The position numbers were made by a program, and so were the translations under genes. The notes under the pieces are model-generated. The model was not told where the DNA came from. It saw only the letters and a program-made list of their open reading frames with translations, and ran no database searches. Of a stretch of 12,909 nt of DNA, positions 1-7,123 are shown in pieces. Within the stretch, counting starts at the first letter, position 1, and the number at the start of each line of letters is the position of its first letter. Location: the NCBI GenBank assembly GCA_002409965.1, contig DHON01000107.1:1-12909 (forward strand), in the 5' to 3' direction. Origin of the DNA: Firmicutes bacterium UBA5389 (GTDB lineage: Bacteria > Bacillota > DTU025).

Positions 1-15
1 ATGCCTAACAGGCGC

Positions 16-51
16 ATCGCGCAAAGACTTGTTGAGAGCTACTTAGTCCAT
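16..51 (+). repeat. Left copy of a diverged 36-nt element (inverted relative to the right copy)
   Basis: Positions 16-51 match the reverse complement of 12794-12829 at 30 of 36 bases without gaps, including exact blocks ATCGCGCAAAGAC and CTTAGTC. Read as promoter DNA on the minus strand, its TTGCGC (24-19) would place a -10 just beyond the left edge of the window. Confidence 0.6.
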
Positions 52-185
52 CTGAGCGCCTATTCCTTCCGATGAAATCTGCGCTTCTCTTTTGCCGCCC
101 ACTATCCCGTTTGGGAATGTTCACTATCCTTTCCAATTGCTATTGCCTACAAAACTTACACGCACCCTCTACACGATGACCACAT

Positions 186-827
186 CTATGCCGCATCGTG
201 CGGTTCCCGGCCGTACGCTATGGCGTCCTTGGGACAGGCTGCGCTGCATTCGTGGCACACTAGGCAGTGGGCCGGGTCGATGTTCGCCTTTCGGTTTTGT
301 AGTTCGACTGCTTCGGCAGGACAGACCTTCGTGCACAGTCCGCAGCCTGAGCAGGCATCGCCGACGTTCATCTTGAACCTCGCGAACCCAGACGGCAGGC
401 GGAGTATGACGCCGTAGGGACACAGGTAACTGTGCCATGCTGATTGCGTGTATCGCAAGGTGACTACGAATCCGGCTACCGTCATGACAAGCAGGAACGG
501 GATTTTCACCCTGCGGGTGATGTTGAGAAAGGCCAGCGCCAGAGTGAGGGCGAGGACGGCGTAGCCGAACGCGCCTGAACGGAGAGCCTTGGGGACTTGG
601 TTCTTCTGAATCCCAAGCTTCCTGCCGATCCACTCGGCCGCCTGCATCGCGGTGTTGATCGGGCAGACCCACCCGCAGTAGAACCTGGAGAATACGGCGC
701 TCGCAAACGCGGAGACCGCGAATACCAGCATCCAGTTCATGGGGCGCTTCATCCTGATGAGGGCTACGAACAGCGCGAAGAACAGAATCTGAGAGACCGT
801 ACGGGCGACTCGCGTTGTGCGCTTCAT
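186..827 (-). CDS. NapH-like membrane protein with two 4Fe-4S ferredoxin clusters
   Basis: A 213-residue polytopic membrane protein probably carrying electrons between membrane and cytoplasmic carriers; the partner is unknown. Hydrophobic segments lie near residues 9-25, 31-48, 86-103 and 108-125. A CGWVCP motif (Cys51, Cys55) follows the second segment and an LCPYG motif (Cys136) follows the fourth, as in the NapH/MauN/CcoG-type membrane ferredoxins. The C-terminus has two CxxCxxCxxxCP motifs (Cys159/162/165/169 and Cys188/191/194/198), enough for two [4Fe-4S] clusters. The start is fixed by a GGAGG 9 nt upstream and by the ATGA overlap with the stop of the PadR gene, so the two are translationally coupled. 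Family membership is clear; the physiological role is not, because no nap, nos or cco genes are visible. No rho-independent terminator was seen downstream. Confidence 0.9.
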   Translation of the reverse strand: MKRTTRVARTVSQILFFALFVALIRMKRPMNWMLVFAVSAFASAVFSRFYCGWVCPINTAMQAAEWIGRKLGIQKNQVPKALRSGAFGYAVLALTLALAFLNITRRVKIPFLLVMTVAGFVVTLRYTQSAWHSYLCPYGVILRLPSGFARFKMNVGDACSGCGLCTKVCPAEAVELQNRKANIDPAHCLVCHECSAACPKDAIAYGREPHDAA

Positions 828-1282
828 TCTTCAATTCCTCCATTCTGCTCTGCGGCGTACGGCATGCAGTCGCGGTCGCAGCGGCAGTCGTATGCATCGA
901 TCAGGGTTGTGAGTCTGTCTCGGTTTTCCCGGACAACCGATATCCATTCACCCAAAAGGGCGCGACCCTCCTCCGTGAGCTGGTATACTCGCTTGGGAGG
1001 GCCCTGCGAACCCTCCTCCCATGCCGACTCGACCATGTCATCCTCTTCAAGCTGACGGAGTGTTCGATATAGAGTCGCCATGTCGCTGGAGGTCCCGTCG
1101 AACCCGAAGCGCCGCAATCTCTCCATGAGCTCGTAGCCGTGGGATTTCTCCGCAGTGAGCAGGAGGAGGATGCATGGTTCCATGAACCTCGCCATCCTGG
1201 CCTTGACTGAAGGACTGTCAAGCCCGCGCCGGCCCTGGCTTCGCTTATCCAGCTCATTCTGGCTATCCTGACTGTGTGGCAT
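824..1282 (-). CDS. PadR-family transcriptional regulator
   Basis: A 152-residue winged-helix repressor-type protein. The PadR domain covers about residues 34-113: the ILLLL..EKSHGYELMERL helix, the TLYRTLRQLEEDDMV recognition region and the GPPKRVYQLTEEGRALL wing. A helical C-terminus ends in a Cys-rich patch, CRCDRDC (Cys133/135/139), which is not usual for PadR and could bind metal. Three starts are possible. The ATG at 1282 has AAGGAGG 11 nt upstream; the GTG at 1288 has the same site 5 nt upstream; a more distal ATG at 1324 has no ribosome binding site and lies close to the predicted promoter. I chose 1282, with 1288 nearly as good. The gene overlaps the downstream Fe-S membrane protein by ATGA, so the regulator probably controls its own two-gene operon. 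The ligand is unknown. Confidence 0.9.
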   Translation of the reverse strand: MPHSQDSQNELDKRSQGRRGLDSPSVKARMARFMEPCILLLLTAEKSHGYELMERLRRFGFDGTSSDMATLYRTLRQLEEDDMVESAWEEGSQGPPKRVYQLTEEGRALLGEWISVVRENRDRLTTLIDAYDCRCDRDCMPYAAEQNGGIEE

Positions 1283-1346
1283 GTCCACAGAGACCTCCTT
1301 GGGCGCACGAGATGGCCGGTACATGCCGACTAGATCATGCGAGCAT

Positions 1347-1374
1347 AGTATACTTACGTTACATATAGTATCAA
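1347..1374 (-). promoter_or_regulatory. Predicted sigma-70 promoter of the padR operon with direct repeats
   Basis: On the minus strand TTGATA (1374-1369) and TATACT (1352-1347) are separated by 16 nt, a good match to the housekeeping consensus, 65 bp upstream of the PadR start. The heptamer ATACTAT occurs twice, starting at 1371 and 1351, exactly 20 bp apart on the same face of the helix. The copies overlap the -35 and the -10, which is where an autorepressor would bind. The promoter is read from sequence; the operator role is inference. Confidence 0.55.
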
Positions 1375-1569
1375 CTCACATAGGTGGAGTCAATGGACCG
1401 ACTGATCCCAGGCACACTTCCTGATACAGAACCGGCTGCCGACTCCGCTGGAGGGGAAACGGGGATCAGGAGTGAGCCGTCAGTGTAGGGGCTGAAGGTT
1501 GGCCCAGTGATTGGAAGAACGAGTGATTGAGGCAGAGGGCTAGAAAAGGTGGAGTGGCAGGGCAGCGCA

Positions 1570-1612
1570 AAAGGCAAGCTCCAGAGAGCGTTCGCATCTG
1601 GAGCTTGCCTTT
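1570..1612 (-). terminator. Rho-independent terminator of the tldD-tldE operon
   Basis: A perfect 16-bp inverted repeat (1570-1585 with 1597-1612) around an 11-nt loop, starting 17 nt downstream of the tldE stop on the minus strand. The 3' arm ends in TTTT before GCGC. The T run is short, but the stem is long and the position is exactly as expected for a terminator. In the plus direction the arm ends in TTT followed by CGG, so it may work weakly both ways. Confidence 0.8.
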
Positions 1613-1628
1613 CGGCGCGCCCTGCGGG

Positions 1629-2924
1629 TCACTTTCCCGATATCGTTACCCCCGAAACCGCGACCCACGGATAGACGGAGAATCCATAGTCTACCCGCTC
1701 ACGGGAGACGGCGGTCACGTTCATCAGCATGTCCGCCGCATTGCCGGAGATCATCGATTCACTTATAGGATACTTGATCTTCCCGTCCTCAATCAGGTAG
1801 CTATTTTTGGCTACACCGGAGATGTCGCCGTTATCGCTTGGGTCTCCGCCTGAGAATCTGGCAAGCAGCACGCCCTTCTTCACCGACTTCACCATTTCCT
1901 CAAGCGGCATATCGCCCGGGTCGACAACGAATGCCCCGCCGCTGTTGACCGCCCTGTCGAGGCCGGTCTTTCTTGCGCCGTAGAGGCTGAGAAGAAAGGT
2001 CTTAAGCACCCCGTTCTGTATGATAGTGCTATTTTGGGCAGCGTACCCATCCGGCGTCACGAAGTATCCATCGCATATTTCGTCTGATACAGGACGGGAG
2101 TGTATGCTCAGCATCGGGCTGGCGATTTGCTCGTTCAGTTTGTCCCTGTAGATGCTGGTTCCCGATATCATGGGCCCGTTACTCAGGGAATATGAGAGAA
2201 AGTACAGCATATCACCGAGACAGTCCGGTGTGATGATTATGTCGCCTACGAACTTGCCCTCCATAGGCCTGGTATGGACCTGCTCCGTGGATTGCTGCAG
2301 AAGCGCGTCTATAGAACCGCAGTTCAGCAAGGCCTTCTCTAGGTCCTGTAGCGAGAAGGCTGTGTAGTTGAAAGAAGACACCTTCTCCCCGTCTTTGGAC
2401 GAGAAGATAGCAGAGCAGCTGTATACGCCCTTGCTGGTCACGAAGTCCACGCCGTTTGAGTTCAGGAAGCAGCTCCGCGTGCGGGTGAAATCCAGGATCG
2501 CCTGTCTCATCATCACTTTGGGATACGCGGCCTTCACCGATTGAAGCATTTCCTTCATGCGGGAGTGCATCTTGTCCATATCGGGTGCATCGCTCCCGGA
2601 CGAAAACACGGCCGCGGGCTGGACCTCGGCGATATCGTTGGCCTCATCGGGGCTGGACGCGGCGGCTATGTCAAGCACATCGGCGGCGGCTCTGTCCAGA
2701 GAATTGCTGTCGGACTTGTTTATGCTGGTCGAACCCTTCTTGCCGTCTTTTATTGCTGTGACGCCGACCTCGGTGTCGAATGTTGTCCTCACCAAAGTGA
2801 ACTCGCCGAGATCCACATTGAGCTCGTGTTTGTCGGTGAGCGTGAGAGTGCATTGAGCTTTGTCGGCGCCCGCCTTAAGCAGGGCATTCAGGCCGTACTG
2901 CGCGACTTGTCTCGGGTCTTGCAT
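1629..2924 (-). CDS. tldE: TldE/PmbA, non-catalytic partner of the TldD metallopeptidase
   Basis: A 431-residue member of the TldD/PmbA family. In characterised systems TldE pairs with TldD to form a cytoplasmic metallopeptidase that degrades unfolded peptides and trims some modified peptides such as microcin B17. As expected for TldE, this protein has no HExxxH zinc motif. Family features seen include the N-terminal strand region with VDLGEFTLVRTTFDTEVGV, the central NGPMISGTSIYRDKLNEQIASP segment, and a C-terminal domain with RFSGGDPSDNGDISGVAKNSYLIEDGKI and a VSGVTISGK end. The start at 2924 lies 2 nt beyond the tldD stop and is preceded by AGGAGG 9 nt upstream. A longer reading to 3023 would run into tldD and is rejected. 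The gene is cotranscribed with tldD and ends before a clear terminator. Confidence 0.92.
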   Translation of the reverse strand: MQDPRQVAQYGLNALLKAGADKAQCTLTLTDKHELNVDLGEFTLVRTTFDTEVGVTAIKDGKKGSTSINKSDSNSLDRAAADVLDIAAASSPDEANDIAEVQPAAVFSSGSDAPDMDKMHSRMKEMLQSVKAAYPKVMMRQAILDFTRTRSCFLNSNGVDFVTSKGVYSCSAIFSSKDGEKVSSFNYTAFSLQDLEKALLNCGSIDALLQQSTEQVHTRPMEGKFVGDIIITPDCLGDMLYFLSYSLSNGPMISGTSIYRDKLNEQIASPMLSIHSRPVSDEICDGYFVTPDGYAAQNSTIIQNGVLKTFLLSLYGARKTGLDRAVNSGGAFVVDPGDMPLEEMVKSVKKGVLLARFSGGDPSDNGDISGVAKNSYLIEDGKIKYPISESMISGNAADMLMNVTAVSRERVDYGFSVYPWVAVSGVTISGK

Positions 2925-2926
2925 GT

Positions 2927-4306
2927 CTACCTGCCTCCTATGGTGACTTTGCATTTGACGGCCGGCCCGCCCATGCCCACAGGTATCGGCTGCTTCTTGC
3001 CGCACATCCCGCTGCTTATCCATTTCATGTCGGGAGATACCATGGTGACTGTCTTGAGCATATCGAAGGCCACTCCCGAGATAGTTGTATCTCTTATCGC
3101 CCTGCCGAGCTTGCCGCTTTTGATTTCGTATCCGAGAGTTACGGCGAACATGAACTCGCTGGTGGAGTCGGCCTGGCCATTGCCTGGCTTGATCAGGTAG
3201 TAGCCGTTGTCAATCGATGCAATCATGTCGTCAAGCTTGTCGGTGCCTGGCATGATCGCCGTGTTTCTCATCCTGATGAGCGGCTCGTCCGAGAATTGGT
3301 AAGCTCGGACGTTGCCCGTAGGCGACACTCCGAAGCGGTCGGCGCTTTCCTTGTTGTGCATGTAGCCTTTCAAGGTTCCCTTCTCGATTATCACGGCGTC
3401 TTCCGCCTTCGTGCCCTCGTCATCCACATATACAGGTACCGAGCATGTCTTGCCGCCGCAGGAATTGGCGAAGTCTATCAGGGTTACCAGAGGGCTGGCG
3501 ACTTCTCGGCCGACCTTGCCCTCGGCCACTGAACCGCTCATGACCAGGTCGGCTTCGGTAGTGTGTCCTATGGCCTCGTGGGCCAGAATGCCTGCAAGCT
3601 CAGCGTCGAGGACGCATGTTGCGAGCCCTGCGTTTGGGTGAATCCCTTCGCTCTTCTTGACTAGGTGCTCATACTGGCTCTCAATATCGCTGAAAAGCTG
3701 TGGAGGCGAGGTGAACACGTCCTCGAATTGCCCAAGGCCTCCGTAGGCTTCGCTCAGCTCTGTCGGAACGCCGTCTTTCATCAACGAAAGGATCACGTAG
3801 ACAAAGCTCCTGGGGATCATGGAATGGGAGTGAGATCCGTCTGATGTGAGAAGGGTTTTCTCCATATCCAGGCAGGTGATGATGAGAGTCCTGCTGGCGA
3901 GGTCCGGATACTTGCGGACCACGTGGTCGTCCAGTTCCCTGACAAACTGCACCAAGTCCTTCTGCCCGAGTCGCGGCTTCTTGGTGGAATAGTCGTTCGC
4001 GGACGATGCAGCGACAATCGGAAGTAGTCCTTTGCCCTTGCGCTCTCGCGAATCGAGGAAGAGGGCATTGTCGGTTGCGGCGCGAATCGCAAGCTTGACC
4101 GCGTTCTCGTTTATCTCGGGGCTGGACGCGAAGCCCCACGAGCCGTCGCTGTGTACTCTCGCCGATATTCCGCTGGTAGACGAACGTGAGTTACGAGTGT
4201 TGTTGCCCTTGACGAAGTCGATTCGCACCGTTCGATTCTCCTGCGCTCTCAGTTCAGTGTAGGACGTGAAGAGCTTTGCGTAGCCGTGTAGATCCAGACT
4301 GTGCAA
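2927..4306 (-). CDS. tldD: TldD metallopeptidase, catalytic subunit
   Basis: A 459-residue zinc peptidase subunit, slightly shorter than the roughly 480 residues usual for TldD. The HExxxH zinc motif is intact (LAHEAIGH, His243-Glu244-His248). The conserved C-terminal GMCGK motif that supplies a Cys ligand is present at Cys435. The N-terminal strand-rich domain, the VDDEGT segment near 294-299 and the C-terminal VPVGMGGP region all fit the family. The start is TTG at 4306 with AAAGGAGG ending 7 nt upstream; no in-frame ATG near it has a better site. tldE follows after 2 nt, so the two subunits are made together. No precursor peptide or peptide-modifying enzyme is visible nearby, so the substrate cannot be read from context. 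Confidence 0.95.
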   Translation of the reverse strand: MHSLDLHGYAKLFTSYTELRAQENRTVRIDFVKGNNTRNSRSSTSGISARVHSDGSWGFASSPEINENAVKLAIRAATDNALFLDSRERKGKGLLPIVAASSANDYSTKKPRLGQKDLVQFVRELDDHVVRKYPDLASRTLIITCLDMEKTLLTSDGSHSHSMIPRSFVYVILSLMKDGVPTELSEAYGGLGQFEDVFTSPPQLFSDIESQYEHLVKKSEGIHPNAGLATCVLDAELAGILAHEAIGHTTEADLVMSGSVAEGKVGREVASPLVTLIDFANSCGGKTCSVPVYVDDEGTKAEDAVIIEKGTLKGYMHNKESADRFGVSPTGNVRAYQFSDEPLIRMRNTAIMPGTDKLDDMIASIDNGYYLIKPGNGQADSTSEFMFAVTLGYEIKSGKLGRAIRDTTISGVAFDMLKTVTMVSPDMKWISSGMCGKKQPIPVGMGGPAVKCKVTIGGR

Positions 4307-4425
4307 GCTTACTCCTCCTTTGCGCTTCCGGTTCCTGTTCTCGCAAACGCCAACTCAGCGCTGCAGTTTTCTCCAACTAAGGCGTACTATCCTTTCGGCA
4401 CGAGTCCGCTCCTGACGTGGAAAGA

Positions 4426-4451
4426 GACGCATGCCCTTGGCGGCATGCGTC
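4426..4451. repeat. Perfect 10-bp inverted repeat in the divergent tldD / membrane-protein intergenic region
   Basis: GACGCATGCC and GGCATGCGTC are separated by 6 nt. Each arm contains the self-complementary GCATGC. The repeat lies 120 bp upstream of tldD and 131 bp upstream of the divergent gene at 4582. Neither side has a T tract, so it is a poor terminator and a better candidate for a dimeric regulator site or an RNA hairpin in one of the leaders. I could not place a confident promoter in this region. Confidence 0.5.
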
Positions 4452-4540
4452 ACACTCCGGTCCGCAGGACTCGGTCTGGCGAGTGTGGAGGAGAGGATAC
4501 AAACCCGGCGAACTAACGTTGGCAGTATTGGGAGACATAG

Positions 4541-4576
4541 ATGATGAGCGGACAGAGGCGTGTTATGGAGGGGTGA
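4541..4576 (+). other. Possible 11-codon leader ORF ahead of the small membrane protein
   Basis: ATG at 4541 with GGGAG 7 nt upstream encodes MMSGQRRVMEG and stops at a TGA (4574-4576), 5 nt before the TTG start of the downstream gene. Its stop region contains the GGAGGGG that serves as the next gene's ribosome binding site, a layout compatible with translational coupling. It is very short and could be chance. Confidence 0.2.
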
Positions 4577-4581
4577 CTGTA

Positions 4582-5019
4582 TTGAAGGTATTCGCGCCGC
4601 AGAACCTGGCCGGTCCAACCGTTGCTGCAGTAATGTTTCTCGGGGCTGCGATGCTCGTCATGTTCTGGGCGGAGATCGCCGCAGGGGGAGTTCGCGCTGT
4701 TGTGGTGGTGTGCACCTGGATAGCGCTGGCCCTCATGGCTTGGTCAGTGTCCAGATCGATGGCCAAGAGGAAGATCGTGATCGACGGCAACACACTGGAG
4801 TTGATAAAGGGATCGTCATCGAGAAAGATCGACCTGTCTAGCGTCGAAGCGCTGGAGCAGCGACGGGGCAGGATTGGCAGAAGGACTCAGACTCGGTTCT
4901 TCGCTCGCCTTGCGAACGGCGAATCCGTTGAGCTATTCGCAGATGGGCAGTACTCGGACCAGGCCGGCCTGAAGTCCGCCATTGAGGAAGCAGCGGGCAA
5001 GTCATGGACGGTTGTGTAG
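4582..5019 (+). CDS. Small two-helix membrane protein with a C-terminal strand-rich cytoplasmic domain
   Basis: A 145-residue protein I cannot assign to a named gene. Two adjacent hydrophobic helices (about residues 12-30 and 36-57) are followed by a basic stretch (RSMAKRKIVIDG) and a soluble region of about 85 residues. The pattern IVIDGNTLELIKGSSSRKIDLSSVEALEQ resembles bacterial PH-like domains found in small membrane proteins. The start is TTG at 4582, with GGAGGGG 8 nt upstream. An upstream in-frame GTG at 4573 is too close to that site, and more distal in-frame starts lack one. It stands alone, divergent from tldD and about 300 bp ahead of the ABC exporter. Hypothetical; real because of its ribosome binding site, composition and coherent topology. 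Confidence 0.7.
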   Translation: MKVFAPQNLAGPTVAAVMFLGAAMLVMFWAEIAAGGVRAVVVVCTWIALALMAWSVSRSMAKRKIVIDGNTLELIKGSSSRKIDLSSVEALEQRRGRIGRRTQTRFFARLANGESVELFADGQYSDQAGLKSAIEEAAGKSWTVV

Positions 5020-5325
5020 GACGGGGCCACGCTAGCGTCAGAGAACTGGTAGGCTCGGAGTGCAGCCGGTCCGATGGCGAGGGCTCGGCGACGTCGACGA
5101 CTTCATCCTCGTCTGCCTTGGCGAATGCGGCCGGGCAAGATGGCATCGCCTGTAACATGATGGTGGCATCGCAGCTGGAACGCCGCACTGATGACGTTGG
5201 GACTCGAAAGTGCTTGCCTGCCCCACGCGGGTTGTGGTAATATAAGAATTCCTGTCCGATCTGGGGGGATCGCACGATAGAGGCGCAGACGGGCGGGGGG
5301 GCGTGAGCAGGGGGGGTGTTCCAGC
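5020..5325. other. Gene-free region upstream of the ABC exporter operon
   Basis: About 300 nt without a credible gene. The only strong signals are the plus-strand promoter at 5214-5243, a small CGATC/GATCG hairpin at 5257-5272 and a G-rich tract at 5291-5316 just before the first permease start. No terminator for the upstream membrane-protein gene was recognised. Confidence 0.5.
5214..5243 (+). promoter_or_regulatory. Predicted sigma-70 promoter of the ABC exporter operon
   Basis: TTGCCT (5214-5219) and TAATAT (5238-5243) are spaced by 18 nt, and the AT-rich run continues as TAATATAAGAATTC. It lies 83 bp upstream of the first permease start and is the only AT-rich promoter-like stretch in this GC-rich gap. 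The spacing is 1 nt longer than ideal. Confidence 0.45.
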
Positions 5326-6123
5326 GTGCGCGCGGCAGTCAGGCAATGGCGGGTGCTGGCAGGCAAGGGATTTGTACAGAATCTTCAGTACTCAGCGTCC
5401 CATATAGTGAACACCATCGCCAGTGTGGTTTTCGGCCTCATCTACATATACCTGTGGCGGGCGGTGACTCCCGAATCCGGCTTCGGTGTGTACTCTTCAT
5501 ACTTAATCGTTCAGTACATATGCGTAAACCAGACTACAGCCTGGTTTACGCAGTTCGGCATGAAGATTCGCCACAGGATCGCGCAGTCGGTCAGGACCGG
5601 CAGGATCGCGGTCGAGCTGGCGCGTCCCGTGGATTTCTTCTGCTATCGCATGGCCTTCGAGTACGGTGCGCAAGTGTACAGCTTCGTGTTTCGAGGCCTC
5701 CCTGTGGGCGTGGGCCTTTCGTTCTTCGCGCCGCTGCATCTGCCCGCATCGGCCATGACCTGGCTCGGGGCCCTTGCGTCACTGGCCATAGGCGCCTACA
5801 TCGGCATCGCCCTGGGCTATCTGGTCGGTATCTCATCCTTCTGGACCAACGAGATACGCACGCTTTCATGGGTGTTGTTCTCCTTGGCGATGTTCCTAGG
5901 CGGGCTGTCCATGCCGCTTGAGGTGCTGCCTCGTCCGCTGGAGCTTCTTGCCAAGGCATCTCCCTTCGCTCACATGTCCTACTATCCCGCACGCATCTAC
6001 CTTGAGCTTTCCGAGCCGGGGCCGATCCTGGCAGCGGGCTTGGCGTGGGCAGCCATTCTCACGGTTGCCGCGCGCCATATCACATCCCGCGCGCGCCGGC
6101 GACTGGAGGTGCAGGGAGGGTGA
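5326..6123 (+). CDS. ABC-2 type exporter, permease subunit 1 (COG4587 type)
   Basis: A 265-residue integral membrane protein with about six hydrophobic segments (roughly residues 27-45, 55-77, 117-137, 143-170, 180-200 and 233-250). Family signatures are the early cytoplasmic segment with RTGRIAVELARPVDFFCYRM (92-110) and the WTNEIRTLSWVLFSLAMFLGGLSMPLEVLP stretch (173-202), typical of the uncharacterised ABC-2 permease pair encoded with COG4586 ATPases. The start is GTG at 5326, with a run of G (5310-5316) 9 nt upstream acting as ribosome binding site. Its TGA stop overlaps the start of the second permease. The exported substrate is unknown for this family. The coding sequence contains a perfect 12-bp inverted repeat at 5521-5552. 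Confidence 0.88.
   Translation: MRAAVRQWRVLAGKGFVQNLQYSASHIVNTIASVVFGLIYIYLWRAVTPESGFGVYSSYLIVQYICVNQTTAWFTQFGMKIRHRIAQSVRTGRIAVELARPVDFFCYRMAFEYGAQVYSFVFRGLPVGVGLSFFAPLHLPASAMTWLGALASLAIGAYIGIALGYLVGISSFWTNEIRTLSWVLFSLAMFLGGLSMPLEVLPRPLELLAKASPFAHMSYYPARIYLELSEPGPILAAGLAWAAILTVAARHITSRARRRLEVQGG
5521..5552 (+). repeat. Perfect 12-bp inverted repeat inside the first permease gene
   Basis: TGCGTAAACCAG (5521-5532) and CTGGTTTACGCA (5541-5552) flank an 8-nt loop, within codons for residues about 66-76 of the permease. As RNA this is a stable hairpin. Such a perfect long repeat is not forced by the encoded residues (CVNQTTAWFTQ). Confidence 0.7.
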
Positions 6124-6138
6124 GGGTGAGGGTGAGGG
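6114..6138 (+). repeat. G-quadruplex-type repeat at the junction of the two permease genes
   Basis: Five GGG runs (6114, 6118, 6124, 6130, 6136) are separated by loops of 1, 3, 3 and 3 nt, including tandem GGGTGA units. The tract spans the stop of permease 1 and the first codons of permease 2. It meets the standard G3 quadruplex consensus on the coding (mRNA) strand. Confidence 0.7.
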
Positions 6139-7004
6139 AACGGAGGGCGACGTCGCCGTCGGCTGGGGTAGGGGCGTCCGAAACAACCGCGCCCGTCCTG
6201 ACGCGCCTTGGGCGCGCGGCTCGGGTGTACTGGATACTGGCATCGGCGAGCCTCAGGGGAAAGATGCAGTACAGGCTGGACTTTCTGGGGAGCACTCTGA
6301 TCCAGACCATCATGGGGGCCGACACGATCCTGTTCATAGGCGCGGTGCTCTGGAGGTTTGGACCGGTGATGGGTTGGAGCATTACCGATATCGCGATGCT
6401 GTATGCGGTCTCGCGCATGGGAATGGGGATATACATGCTGTTCTGCAATGAGCTCGACAGGTTCGAGATCTACATGGTAAACGGCGATTTCGACACACTC
6501 CTCATCAGGCCTTGGCCTACGCTCTTCACCTTGCTGGCGCGGGGCGTGGGCATCGACCGTCTTGCCTTCCTTGCGCAGGGAATGGCGGTTGCAGCCCTCG
6601 CAGGCCCGCGACTCGCGGCGACCGGCGCGATCAGGGGATGGGACATCGTGTGGCTCTTGGCTGCAGTGGCCTGGAGTGCGCTGCTCTACTTTGCGGTGGG
6701 TCTGGCTACGGCAGCGGTCGGGTTCTGGATCGTGCGCATCGAGGAACTGCAAGTGTTCACGATGAACGCGCCGTCCACCGCTACGGCCTATCCCCTCGAC
6801 ATATACCCGTCTTGGCTGCGGCGGGTCTTCGTCACACTGCTACCACTGGGGCTTGGCAGTTACGTTCCACTTAGGTTCATCCTGGACAAAGGCGGCACGG
6901 CGCTCGACCTGCTCTGGCCGGCGCTGGCCTGCCCTGCGGCGGTGTGGGCGGCACTTGGGCTTTGGAAGACAGGTGAGGCGCACTACGCGAGCACCGGCAC
7001 ATAG
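6120..7004 (+). CDS. ABC-2 type exporter, permease subunit 2 (COG3694 type)
   Basis: A 294-residue membrane protein with about six hydrophobic segments after a basic, Arg-rich N-terminus of roughly 35 residues. The MVNGDFDTLLIRPWPTLF motif (119-136) and the late TAYPLDIYPSWLRRVFVTLLPLG stretch are typical of the COG3694 permease that partners COG4587. The start is uncertain: GTG codons at 6120, 6126 and 6132 lie in the GGGTGA repeat. GTG at 6120 overlaps the previous stop by GTGA and has GGAGG 10 nt upstream; 6126 has GGGAGG 6 nt upstream. Either way it is translationally coupled to permease 1. The VRVRVRER start encoded by the repeat may be poorly conserved. Confidence 0.88.
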   Translation: MRVRVRERRATSPSAGVGASETTAPVLTRLGRAARVYWILASASLRGKMQYRLDFLGSTLIQTIMGADTILFIGAVLWRFGPVMGWSITDIAMLYAVSRMGMGIYMLFCNELDRFEIYMVNGDFDTLLIRPWPTLFTLLARGVGIDRLAFLAQGMAVAALAGPRLAATGAIRGWDIVWLLAAVAWSALLYFAVGLATAAVGFWIVRIEELQVFTMNAPSTATAYPLDIYPSWLRRVFVTLLPLGLGSYVPLRFILDKGGTALDLLWPALACPAAVWAALGLWKTGEAHYASTGT

Positions 7005-7123
7005 GGCGTTCGGCGGCTTGCTGCGCCGCTGGAATGTTGGGGGGCATTGCTGAGACCTGTGCTGCGACTGGGACGCGGGCATGCTGCAATCTTCGACTTC
7101 TGGCGCGAAAGGAGTGACTTGCT

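Larger units (their letters stand above)
1325..1628. other. Gene-free region between the padR and tldDE operons
   Basis: About 300 nt with no credible coding sequence. It holds the padR promoter at its left end and the tldDE terminator at its right end. The middle (about 1400-1490) contains several short complementary segments (for example TCCTGAT with ATCAGGA, and ACTCC with GGAGT), but they do not nest into one convincing fold and I assign no function. Confidence 0.5.

Noticed and set aside
1..75. Open frame from the left edge (25 codons to a TGA), possible end of a gene
   Set aside because: Too short to judge; it overlaps the 36-nt element shared with the right edge, whose mismatches do not look like coding constraint.
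100..129. Direct repeat CACTATCC at 100-107 and 122-129
   Set aside because: Only 8 bp, downstream of the ferredoxin gene with no visible promoter to regulate; likely chance.
1410..1490. Structured RNA in the padR-tldE gap
   Set aside because: Several short complementary segments exist, but they overlap or cross and do not give one stable fold.
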